A stretch of 64,000 bases of DNA, taken from NCBI GenBank assembly GCA_963681505.1, contig OY811971.1, positions 8,985,991 through 9,049,990 of the forward strand. The letters are read 5' to 3'. The DNA is from Eunapius fragilis. Taxonomy: Eukaryota; Porifera; Demospongiae; Spongillida; Spongillidae. The notes beneath the pieces were generated by a model. That model did not search any database. It was not told where the DNA came from and worked only from the letters and a program-made list of their open reading frames with translations. Made by a program: the position numbers and the translations under genes. Below are positions 1 to 10,982 of the stretch, piece after piece (the first letter of the stretch is position 1; the number at the start of each line of letters is the position of its first letter).

Positions 1-80
1 GGCCCTGCATGGCTACAGTATGTTTACCAGATGTTTGCTTCTGAGGCCATTTTTACATCCCTCTCCTTCCAATTATGCAG

Positions 81-3000
81 GCAGCACAAGTAATCGCCCT
101 TGTCGCTTCTTCGATACCCGTGAAGGCTGCAAGCGAGGCTCCAAGTGTCCCTTCTTGCACCTGCTAGAAGGTATAATAAAATAGCATTACTCATGATTGC
201 TGTTATTAACGAGGGTAGGATGGGGGGAGGAGGGGGGTATATGGGGCCAGCTGCTGTGTCTTGAGTACTTCCCTCTTCCCTCTAAGGCCAATGTGATCAG
301 CAGCTGGAGGAAACATTCGTCAGGGACTGTGGGACTACAGATGTGACTCTACCAGTCGTTGGTGATTGGGTGGCGGTATTGGTGACTGCTGTGATGTCTG
401 CAACCAGGTTCTTTGTCCAGCTACCTCTTGGAAATAGGAATCCGTTTTCTGCTCCGCACGTTGGCTCTGATCTGCCTGGAGGTAACATGGGAAGTACATG
501 TAGCTAATGGCTTTGGTGAGGGGAATATGTCCCGTAAAGTATCTCTTACAAACCCCCTTCCGCCCCCCCCCCCCCCCCCCCCCCAACAAAATAGAGTTGT
601 CTGTGTTTAGACGTCTACATGTACATAACCGCGAATGTTGCTGCAGACATTTCAACTTTTCAGGAAATAAAACATGATTATGTAAAAAAATACGCTGAAA
701 CGTTAGCGATTACGAAGATATGAGTGCTCCACCTCCATGCTCATGCCAGATTACCACAAAATCATCATTTACCATTAGTGTTCACCGACTGTGCACGACG
801 CAAACATGTAGTACATACATCAGTCCTGAGTGTTTTTACTGCTAGCAGGTACAAACTCAAGCGCTTCCTCACTTCTAAGCACTTTCGTCTTTGATGTACC
901 CATCCTTGGCAGTCTCTGACTTCCAGTGACTATGCTCCGACTGTGGTAGTACCACCAGCCCAGATACTGTGCGTACCAAACAGCACAGAGTCCCACCCCT
1001 TTGCCAACAATAATTAACTGAGGTGGTTGTAGCTAATCCCCCTGGTCTTACGGAGTTTCTCACCCTCCTTTGTAGTTAGTCACAATCCCCCTCAACACTT
1101 TCTCACTAGTCTGCACTGTGACTTTAGCCATGTCAAAGTAACATGTCATCATATTTACTGGGCAAGTTGTTGTGCATGTGCGAGCAATAACCCTTCCCTG
1201 TAATGGTCAGTCTTACACTAGCCCGCATGCTCTCGCAGTATTAAAGGAAATGTCTGAGTGCCAATGCTTTATTAATTCATCATGACACAGAAATCCTGCA
1301 AATGCCAACGAGCACACAGCCAACAACCTCACTTCACTAAGTGATGGTTCCATGCCTCAGCCTCAGCCATGGCCAGAGGCATGTCGACTGTCACAGGCTC
1401 CTTACGAACCTTAGGCCTAGCCAAACACTTGCCAGCGCCATGGGATTTTAACCCAACTTGATGCAACCATGTACTGCCTCCTCTGCTGCTGCCTTAAGAC
1501 TCTAGTTTTCCTATACAGGATGTTCACCTGTCACTCTACCTGCCAAACTAAGTGTGAGTCAGTATATATAGATACGCCTTGCCTGCTCTCTGTCCAGGTA
1601 TCTCTTGTAGGTTCCCAGGTACTTGTTGGTAGTGCTATCAGCCTGGCTCCTTAAGAGCTCTGGGTCCTCTTAGACGGTCAGTATTGGTCACACTCCTGAG
1701 GTCTAGATATCCATAGGGGTGAATTTCCTGTATTAAATATGAAACACAGCACAAAATGACTAGTGTACATAACAGTGCCTGACAGCAAACCAGTCCAATG
1801 GCTGACACAGCATGCTCTGTCTCAGAATGCTATTTTTAGAGCAAATAGTGGTGTATTGGTTAGCACACAAGCCCCAGACATGAACACATCCCTAGCAACA
1901 ATTGTTGCTGTCACAAATGATGCATTGCCTGAGCAAGCTGGGGGCCAGAAGGGTGTAATAATCGCACCATGTGCTCTACATGGCTGGGCATGGTGTAGGA
2001 CCCTCACTATCTTGGAAGGGGTTAGGCAAAGCCAGTCGTTATCCTCACTCCAGTCAACTTTAAATGTGTCAATTACCTCAGCGTTAGGGCAAGCATACCG
2101 AGAGTTGAACCTGGGTACCCTAGGCTAGCAGATGTAGCCATCATAGGGTGAATGGCATGCAGGCTGAATGTGGGGCGAATGGGGTGCGAGCCTAGAGTTG
2201 TTTCCTTTGGCCCCAGGATTAGGGTAGCCATGTGTTAAGTGGTGGCCCCTCAGGGACCATGTAAAGTTAACCCCCCCCCCCCTCCCCATTAAGGCAATAT
2301 TGGTGCCCATGGGGTATGATAGTGACAAATGAGGATAACAGAGAGAGACACAACGAAACATAGTGCAAAACAGTTAGGGAACCCTGGCAATCTGTGCTGT
2401 TGTGGAGGAGTGGATTGGAGACATACTTAGAGCCATGTCACTGCTCCACCTGACCAAGTTGCTTTATGGTTGCAGGAGGCAGGCCATCTCAGCTGTAGCT
2501 GCTCCTATTCGTAACGTGTGTGTTATAGGTCCCTCAGTCATAGCCGTTCCAGCACAACAGGGATTTCAGGGTGGACTGTAGTCTTTGGGCTGACAAGGGC
2601 CTGCCAGACTCAAAGTGGTATAATGGAGCAGCTGGTTTGGCCTGACAGCACAGTAAGTAGGATGTCATGGCAAACTGAACAGGTGACTTCACAAGTGGGT
2701 CCCATTGTAACAATGGACCTGTTCCCTAATCAGCTGATCTTCAATCCTGTGGCTAGGAAATTATACCCCTTCCTTGTGACTTTTCCTTTGGAGTTATCTT
2801 CTCACTCTCAGAAGCCAAAGTTCTGCTAATGCTGCCCTATGTGACCAGTCTTGAGAGCCACCTTTCTATCACTCAGCTGCTGGAGTAGTTTTGCCATTGG
2901 CCTGGGGGGGGGGGGGGGGGGGGGGGGGGCAACAAGGTGATATAGTTTGATCAGCAGGTCTCTGGGCAGGACAACCAGCTATACTATTCTAGAAGGCTAC

Positions 3001-6000
3001 CAGGAACGTGCTTTAGGAAAACAGTGCATGAAGTTATGGGATGCAGCAATTAGAGAGCTGGGGGGATCTTTAGCACTTTGGGGAGACCATGCATTAATGA
3101 TGGAAGGTGATCCAGTGGTTGGCTAGCCAGGGCCCCACTGCCACTAAAATGGCAAATGGTTCCTGCAATTGGATAGACAGCAGTGGTAGCCTTGGGTGCT
3201 CAGTCTCCTCGACCCTTGGAAGCGGCCACCATAGCCCGGTGTGCCGGGTGCATTAGTGAATAGGGATAGGTGCTTCTTGGTGGCTGTGCGACATCCCAAC
3301 CAATAGGTGACTGCCTGTGAGATTTCGATTTCTCTGAGCTTGTCCACTAGTAGACATGTGATATCTAAGAAGGTCAAGGTTAATGCAGTGTCTTTAGGTT
3401 TGTTGTGTTGTTTGTCCAGTGCTAACTGGGACACCAAAGTTGCCATGCAAAGCCAACATTGTCCAGCTGGGCCTACAAGCAGGAGATCAGATCATCCAGA
3501 TAATGTAACCCTCAATTGCATATTTGCTCTGCAGGATCCACATGATTTCCTTTTCAAAGTGGTTGAAGAGGCAGGCTGAGTGTTGTCCAAATTGGAGGGA
3601 TGTGTCCATGTAGAACTTTGCCTTTTCAGTGCATGCACTGAGACGTTCTACATGGACACAACCAATTCAAGAAGGTGTTGTCCCTAAAAAGATTGTCCTA
3701 GGAGGTTCCAGTCTTGACAATCTTTTTAGGGACAACACCTTCTTGAATTGGTTGTGGTGGCTATACACATGGCTCATGGGCACATCCCACTTCAATCTCA
3801 TGCCAGGGCTGATACAAGGTGATTTGCTAAATGGCCGTTGACACCATTAGTTATATACCACCGTTATAACAGCCAGGAGACCTTGGTCTTCATGGTTGGC
3901 TATCTCACACTGTGTGCAGATGTTGCAATCCTCATCCCAGGGGGCAAGGAGCCCTCGGGTGCAGAATGTGGCTGAGTGATCGTGATCTCCCACACCCAGC
4001 TTCCCAACATTTGTGCACTAAGGAACAATGGGGTATGCCAATAGACCGGAGTCACTGCTGCTGCTCCTAGACCAACTTGGGGACCTGCGATATCTTTGCC
4101 CATGGTAACAGTGGTGGGAACAGCTGTGGGTGGCTGCTGGAATAGGACCACGATGAGGAGCTGTTGCTAGGTCTGAGAGGGTTCCTCATTGGGGGCACCT
4201 GCTCCATCTTTGAAGGGTGGTTCGTTCTGTGCTTCTCCATCTTTCCCTGCTGATTTGTCGTCGCAACCCCTCAGATGGGGCGTAGCTATGTATGATGTCA
4301 TTGTCCAGCAACCAAAGCCCTCTTTGAGCCAGACATCTCACTTGAGGTTGGCTTGATTAAGAGAAGGCGCTAAACCTCTGTGGCCTGATAGCACCATTTG
4401 GTACACACACTTGTCTGACCTATCTCTAGCTCTAGATCCATGATTACTAGGAGATAAATACCAAACTGAGAAGATATGTGAGATGGGGTTATATGCATCC
4501 CCCTGGGTAGAATGCATATGAGCAGTGCAAGTAAGGGGCAGTAAGGGGCAGTTGATTGGGCCTATTGAGGTGGTATGATATCACCATGGTCACACCATAT
4601 TTCCATTACAGTACTGTTGTACCCTTTAGCTACAGCCATAAGCATGCTGCCTGACAGGTAAAAAAAGTAGCACGTTATGTAACTACTCAGCACGCCCAGT
4701 CACATGGATAGATCTGTTTCAATACGTGTAGATCGTCACAATGTGCACAAGTAACAAGTTACATGTAACTGTGGTGGGTGTCTTAATGAATCTAAAAGTG
4801 CGTGAAACTTTTGCGAACGTGTAAGTATGATTATCCAAGGAAAGATGTGTGGTGCAAATTTTCAAATCACTATTTACAAAGGAGTGACACTGCTACATGT
4901 ATCAATNNNNNNNNNNNNNNNNNNNNNNNNNNNNNNNNNNNNNNNNNNNNNNNNNNNNNNNNNNNNNNNNNNNNNNNNNNNNNNNNNNNNNNNNNNNNNN
5001 NNNNNNNNNNNNNNNNNNNNNNNNNNNNNNNNNNNNNNNNNNNNNNNNNNNNNNNNNNNNNNNNNNNNNNNNNNNNNNNNNNNNNNNNNNNNNNNNNNNN
5101 NNNNNNGGATTATTATACAGGCTTGTATTGTCGGACAATTCTGCAAACATGCTGCACCAGGTGCCCTTTGTTGTTTTTCTATGCAATTCTTGGTCGATCG
5201 CACTACTTATACCACTGTATTGGTTTTCGGTGTATAAAATTGTTTCTTATAACATTCGCTTTTGCATCCATTTATAGTGTATATCGGAACTGTACCTTGA
5301 ATGCTGAGGCACATTGTTAAAACTATAATGAGCTGGCTTTTAAAGGTTACAATACGATAATTGTATATGCCTGCTGATTCTTTACTTTTCCAATTTCATC
5401 TATAATGATTGGAGTATTATTAACATGTTTAACTTAGAAAAAAATCTATAGGAGGGAATTATGAATATTATATATTTCCCAATATTTCCCCCCATCTGTC
5501 GTAAACCATGTGTTAAATTGTTACTGTATACAGGTAGGTCATGTCATCATAAGCTTCTTTATCACCTACTTTATCACCTTGGATAGTGAATTCCAGGTAT
5601 TCTCAGAACATGGAAATTTAATGTTTTTGTTAAAACTGCGCCATTCCTTTACCAATGGCTTGCCCTACACACACACAGGTCATGTCATTTAAAGATATCA
5701 GTAGATCACACACATACATATACAATAACAGGTTTTTTCAAGGGTAGGCGTTGCTGTAGAACAATTGTGCTTTGTTACTAGGTGATTTAAATTTTATGAT
5801 GGGCATGAGTTTATGTCCACAGTAACAGTAGTGTATTGTCATACAATTGTGGTTAGTTTAACTGTTGGCATGCAACTCTTGATCTTCACCACAAATATCA
5901 CATGGCAGCCCAATTTATTATTTCATATCTATCATGTGATTCTGGGCCTTTGTCTTGAAACTCCCTAGTTGAAGCTGAATATACACACACACAACACATG

Positions 6001-7187
6001 CACATGCACAAGAGCTGTGGATCATAAGATGGCAGTCTGGGTGAAATGCTATGTAACTACGTGTAATTGATTGCAACCTTGTGAAATGTCTGATCAATTG
6101 GGACAATTGATGAGAGGGAGGATAGCGAGGTGATGCAAGGAGTGGAGTGATGGAGAGGAGAGGTGATGGAAGGGGAAGAGTGAGGTGATGGGGATATGTG
6201 TCAGGTGTTATGGTAACTGGCTATCTATTCTGCATAGAGCCCAGCAGCTGTTATGAAATGTTGGAACTCCTTATTGAAGAAATGAGGTATGTGATGTTTT
6301 GTACTAGTGGTACATTATTAACAGCTGGTTAAGTGTTCTTACAATATTAATAGCTAGTTGATAATAGATGGGATGGATGTTTGTTACCTGTAATGTCACA
6401 CACACATGTTCCTTCCTGCGACATAGCCAACACTACAATGGCAAGGCGTTCAGTGAGCAGGAGGTCTTTGAACCTCACCTCGGTGAAATCGTTGCTGCAC
6501 GGTACTCAGATGACGTGCAGTGGTACAGAGCACGTGTTGTGGATGTGTCTGAGAGCTTTGTGCAGGTGAGTGGGGTGTAGTCAGTATCCATAGTGATGTG
6601 ACAGTTTATCGTTATTTTCAAAAGGTGTTTTTTGTGGATTTTGGCAATGTGGAGATAGTGTCCCCCAAGGACATACGTACTATGCTAGGCCAATTCATGC
6701 ACTGTCCATTTCAAGCATATGAGTGCTGTCTGTCCAACCTGGTGTGTACCAGCCGCTACTCCAAGTCTCCTGTGAGGTGCCGTGAAGCCAAGTAAGCAAG
6801 TCATGTGACACATCCTGCGCACAATACTATTTTTTTGTAATTTTAGGAGTCTAGAAATATGCCATTGTGAATTGTACTGAATGTACTATCTTGCAGGCAA
6901 TTATTTGTAAGCCACATAACTGATCGCGTGCTGGTAGGGGAGGTGATATGGAGGTGAGTTACTAGTACTGGTACATGGCTTCAAGGATATATAAGACTGT
7001 TTCAACCTTATCTTTCCACAGGAGCAGTGACAACGTGCTTGGTCTTAACTTGTTCTGCACTGAAGGCACAGCGGGGTCAACAGAGCTGCATTTGAACAAA
7101 CTGCTTGTTGAACGGGGCATTGCTAGGTGGATCGAAGAAGGGTCATCAGCGTCGACCGAAGATGACGTCAAAATGATCCCCGGCTAA
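81..7187 (+). CDS. CCCH zinc finger / Tudor domain protein, 3' part (starts before window)
   Basis: Seven phase-consistent exons: 81-170, 287-481, 6238-6286, 6427-6565, 6625-6791, 6897-6953 and 7022-7187 (stop TAA), coding about 286 residues in the window. The first exon encodes a C-x8-C-x5-C-x3-H zinc finger (cysteines at 101, 128 and 146, histidine at 158). The rest reads as one extended Tudor domain: an SN-like half (GDWVAVLV...FFVQL), a helix (YEMLELLIEEM), then the barrel with YSDDVQWYRARV and FVDFGN, the typical aromatic-cage and strand motifs. Extended Tudor domains bind methyl-arginine ligands in germ granules and piRNA factors. The large second intron is bridged by matching phase and by the domain running across it. 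The gap inside that intron could hide another exon. Which TDRD-type protein this is cannot be decided without the N-terminal part, where a helicase or other domain may lie. Confidence 0.75.
2960..3690 (-). mobile_element. Degenerate DIRS-like retroelement fragment (reverse transcriptase to RNase H)
   Basis: On the minus strand, successive frames spell decayed DIRS/Ngaro-type pol motifs in the correct order. FYMDTSLQFGQHSA corresponds to the usual YVDxxLPFGLRSAP block, then comes a remnant of the YLDD block followed by LLVGPAG, then LTFLDI with LREI, and then FTNAPGTPGYGGRFQG, matching the FTDASGTxGYGAxFQG block of the RNase H domain. Frames shift between blocks and the catalytic YLDD is destroyed, so this is dead. 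No split direct repeats or tyrosine recombinase were identified. The family assignment rests on motif memory only. Confidence 0.6.
3601..3754. repeat. Two adjacent perfect inverted repeats (16 bp and 39 bp arms)
   Basis: Arms 3601-3616 and 3645-3660 are perfect reverse complements (28 bp loop). Arms 3659-3697 and 3716-3754 are perfect reverse complements over 39 bp (18 bp loop). The two hairpins share the two bases 3659-3660. They interrupt the RT region of the DIRS-like relic. Confidence 0.95.
4907..5106. other. Assembly gap (200 N)
   Basis: A run of exactly 200 N lies inside the large intron of the Tudor gene. The round length suggests a placeholder rather than a measured distance. Confidence 0.99.
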
Positions 7188-7239
7188 TCGTTTCAGTTTT
7201 GTTTGTTTGTTTGTTTTTTTTTTTTAACCTGTTATTCCA

Positions 7240-7245
7240 AATAAA
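7240..7245 (+). terminator. AATAAA polyadenylation signal of the CCCH/Tudor gene
   Basis: A canonical AATAAA lies 53 bp after the Tudor gene stop and only 23 bp before the proposed KLHL18 start codon, so the two transcription units touch or overlap. A long T-rich tract (7198-7225) precedes it. Confidence 0.5.
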
Positions 7246-7267
7246 GTCACCCATCAAGTGGGCTCAA

Positions 7268-10200
7268 ATGGACTCACATTATCTTTTATTATCGGAGGAC
7301 TATCTCATCGAACTTTTTGCGAAGTTTGAAAAGATGAGAAATTCTCTTTCGCTTTGCGACATAACTATTAGAATTGACGATAAGGTATTCCATGCACACA
7401 GAGTGGTCCTAGCAGCCTCTAGTGCATACTTCGAGGCTATGTTTACCTCAGGCATGGTAGAGTCGAGAAATTCAGAAGTAAAGCTTAGCGGGGTGGAACC
7501 CTCAGCGTTCGAGGCTATCCTGGATTTCGTCTACACCGCCAAGGTTAAAAATCTGTGCAAAGAGAACATCCAGGCCATTCTATCAGCGGCAAGCATGCTG
7601 CATATCCACCGCCTCAAACTGGAGTGTGCCAAATATCTGGAGCGCTACGTATCTCCGTCAAACTGTCTCGGAATCAAAGCATTTGCGGAAGGTCATGGCT
7701 GTGACGACCTTGCGCGATGCGCTATGACCTGCGCGTGCACGCAATTTGATGAGGTAGCCGCAAGCGAAGAGTTTCTGCTGCTACCCGCCGAGCAGCTGGT
7801 GGAGATAATAAGCAGCGATATGCTCAAGACCAGCTCAGAGGAAGACGTGTTTGACGCGTTGTGCCGGTGGGTGGAGTGTGACCATGGAAACAGAGCACCG
7901 TGCTTTGCAGCCTGCTTTCGCCACGTGCGTCTGCCCCTGATGTCACGGGTGTGCCTCGCCGATAAAGTAAGGACCAACAGACTGGTGCAGAGCAGCTTGG
8001 AGTGCAGGGACTGGCTAGACGAGGTTCTCATATCCTACCATCTTATACCAGAGAGGAGGCCCAACATTCCACTGCAGCACACCCGGCCTAGGACACCTGC
8101 TGTTCACATGTGTGCCATCTATGCTATCGGTGGGCTGAGCTCTGTTGAAGGAATGCAACCTTCTGTGGAAAGGTGTGTTTTTTTGGGTTTGGGGGGGGGG
8201 GGGGGGGGGGCAAACGGCGGATCCAGCATATTTTAGGCTCATCAAATATGGGCCCATGCCCGTAATTGCCCAGTGTTGATGAGCCTAACATATGCCTGGA
8301 TCTGCCACTTGGGGGGAGGGGATTTGTAGTGGTTCCTGAAGGCCAGGGTATTTGGATGAAAATGTTCATTGCATTTTGTGGTAAGAAAACAGTAGCACAA
8401 TACGCATGGCAAATGGGAAGTACATATTAATATGTGCATCGGTGGTTGTGCTTGTGAAGCCTGTTGTGTACACATTTGGGACCTTGTACAAATACACTGT
8501 ACTTATGGTCAATCCGAATGTCCGTACTTGTGTGGGTGGGGTGGATTAACAATGGCTCATCCCCCCCCCCCACCCATAAGTAGTACCAAATTACGTGCTT
8601 AGTCTTGACACCTGATGTGTATACAATATGTTATATCATTCACTGTTGTGTGCAGGTATGACACTTCAAAGGCCACGTGGGGGCTGTCCAAAGCAATGCA
8701 CACTACACGCAGCAGGGCCGGTGTTGCCTCTGGGAGTGGTGGAAAGCTGTACTGCATTGGAGGGTTCGATGGCGTGTCAAGGCTGTCCACTGTGGAGTGC
8801 TACGATCCTGTTACTGACGAGTGGAGCGCGATGTCTCCAATGATGACCAAGAGAAGTGCATTGGCCGTCGCCACAGTAGGAGAAGAGCTATACGTGATTG
8901 GCGGCTATGATGGAGCTGCTTCTCTCTCTTCTGTGGAAATGTATGTACTAGGTGATGTGGTCCATGTTTATCCCTCCCACACCCCTCCCTACCCACACCT
9001 GTTGTCCGTAACAAGAGAGTTCTGTTCTGTACCTTTTGGCTCCTCATATCTGTTATGTCCTGCTTGGTGGGGAGGTGAGGTTGGGAGATTACAATTGTGC
9101 ACTGCTTTCATTGAGCCTTGTTATAGTTTACTATACTGGCATGTAGTACAAGTCATTATAAGAGATCAAACTGCGCAGTACGTTTGCTTTTAAACAAACA
9201 ATGCTAGCTGATCTATTCACTATGCTCCACACTCTGTACACAAAATTTGCTTTGACTTACGTGTCATGACCCAATCCTAAAAGAACCTGCCAGTACTGTT
9301 AGATATGTCTAGATCCATTCAATGACCAAACGGTGCTATGCACCTCCCCCCCCCCCCCCCCCTCCTCGTCCGACCACTTGGATGACATTCAAACCAATCA
9401 ACATTAATGAATGAGTTTTTTTTCCCAACGTTTTAGCTTTTGATAACCACTCTTGCAGCTACAACATAGCCACAGACACATGGAGACACGGGATACCAAT
9501 GCACACCAGACGTAGTGCTGCAGCTGTTGCGGCTACCCAGGACTCCATATATGTAGTCGGTACATGCCCACCCCCTCATTACCATGCTCCCAGTGTGGAT
9601 CAAACGTTACCTCATCCCATTAGGTGGCCATGATGGGTCTTCCATCTTCAGCACAGCCGAGCAGTACAGCCTCCATACCCACACGTGGAGGATGCTACCT
9701 TCCATGCACAGCAGGAGATGTCGCCTGGGCGTCGTGGCCTGCTCTGGATTGCTGTTCAGGTAGTGTTGGCTTCTTGTACGTAACACCATGTGGTGGGTGG
9801 GTGTATGTACTGTGCACCACTTGTCGTCCCCCCCCCCCCCCCCCTTCCCCATAATAGCATTGGTGGATATGATGGGTCGGCTTTCCTGAAGACTGTCGAA
9901 TCTTACAACCCTGTGACGGAGCAGTGGACGAATATACAGCCAATGAACTGTTGTCGAAGTATGTGAGCAGTACCGTTTGTATAGAATTGCAGGTACATCT
10001 AAAGGCCTATATGGCTTTGTACGTGTGTATAGAAACAAACATAAGATAACATTTTTAAAAACATTTTTAAATTCTTGAGCTGTTGTCCAAATAACGTATC
10101 TGAACCACTTACATGTACATCATGTGATAATAACCAATAATCCATCTACATGAACCTATGTAATTACCTGTAAGTCCATTGGTTTAATTGTAGGTCACAT

Positions 10201-10387
10201 GTATTTTTTTGCAGGTAGGTTGGGTGTGGTCGCTGTATTTGATCAGATCTTTGCTATTGGCGGCGTTGATGGATCGTCAAACTTGAGCACTGTAGAAGTG
10301 TACAGCATAGAGAGGCAGTGCTGGAGCAGTGGGCCTCCAATGAGATACCACTGTGGTGGCATCAGTGTCGCCCTCACCAGCTGCTGA
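7268..10387 (+). CDS. KLHL18: BTB-BACK-Kelch protein, KLHL18-like
   Basis: Six exons: 7268-8172, 8656-8940, 9459-9559, 9624-9759, 9858-9958 and 10215-10387 (stop TGA), giving 566 residues, close to vertebrate KLHL18 (about 574). The BTB domain lies around residues 20-125 (LCDITIRI...FHAHRVVLAA). The BACK domain follows, from about 130 to 235. Six Kelch blades each carry the GG doublet and the spaced Y/W pair (for example VIGGYDG and VGGHDG). The linker YHLIPERRPN...TRPR and blade 4 with its KRC/RRC turn resemble KLHL18 most among the KLHL proteins I know. KLHL proteins are substrate adaptors of CUL3-RING ubiquitin ligases. The chosen ATG is 80 bp after the upstream gene's stop; an in-frame upstream ATG at 7199 would add an implausible T-tract-coded leader. 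The ortholog call is from memory of motifs and could be a close paralog. Confidence 0.8.
8217..8307. repeat. Short foldback in KLHL18 intron 1
   Basis: Arms 8217-8246 and about 8276-8307 are imperfect inverted repeats (GGCGGATCCAG... against ...CTGGATCTGCC). They lie directly after a G homopolymer (about 8190-8210). The end motif GGCGGATCCAG resembles hAT-type MITE termini. It is probably a decayed non-autonomous element. Confidence 0.6.
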
Positions 10388-10982
10388 TCATGCAGTCCGC
10401 TGAGCACCAACCAAATGGCACCAATGGATGCATCAGTAGAGAAAAGTGCTGCACAATGACATCATCGCATCACAGGAGCATAACAGCAGGCAGCACACTT
10501 CCAATTGAATATTTGTACAAGAGCGCACATATATTTATGAATGATCAGACATCTACTTCTGTATACTAGTAGATGTACATGTAGATTTACGTAAATATTT
10601 TGCGAGGAACAGTGAACTGTATTTCATGGTTCCGATATAAGCTCGCCCGTACGAGTATCCTTCATCCTAGGGCAATTACACACATCGGTGCAAAGCAACT
10701 TCTTCGACCTGGCGGTTTGCATTGATTGTATCATGATATATGATTCTTATGATTAGTTAAGTTTGTGTGTAGGACCTGAAATGGCTCTGCCTCATGTAGG
10801 TTTACCGTTATATCCCAAAATAGCAATGAATTTATGTAAGCCCCTTGGGAAATCGATGAAGTCATCGGTTAACACACGGACACGCAGGCGGGGCTGCGGA
10901 TGGTACGATGAACCATGTGACCTTGAGCTGGACGAATGGCACGTGATGTAACATTTTAACACGTCATCAGGTCCTAGCAGAG
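10388..10982 (+). other. Intergenic: KLHL18 3' UTR and upstream region of the Ser-Gly protein gene
   Basis: No exon was recognised. A 62-codon frame at 10763-10951 has no recognisable family and no splice partner. The segment should contain the KLHL18 3' end and the promoter of the following gene, but neither a clear AATAAA nor a TATA box stands out. Confidence 0.5.

Larger units (their letters stand above)
482..6237 (+). other. Large intron of the CCCH/Tudor gene, repeat-filled
   Basis: This 5.7 kb intron is out of scale with the other introns of the gene (about 60-140 bp). It contains a decayed DIRS-like retroelement piece (about 2960-3690), two sets of perfect inverted repeats, homopolymer C and G runs (near 566-583, 2271-2282 and 2906-2929) and an assembly gap. 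Reading frames of about 100 codons at 1763-2128 and 2518-2829 resemble nothing I recognise. No host exon was seen inside. Confidence 0.6.

Noticed and set aside
1763-2128. 121-codon plus frame in the Tudor gene intron
   Set aside because: No recognisable family, no consistent splice sites and repeat-rich surroundings; chance or transposon debris is more likely.
4802-5320. Long frames spanning the N gap
   Set aside because: They are open only because N codons are untranslatable; the flanks are AT-rich and non-coding.
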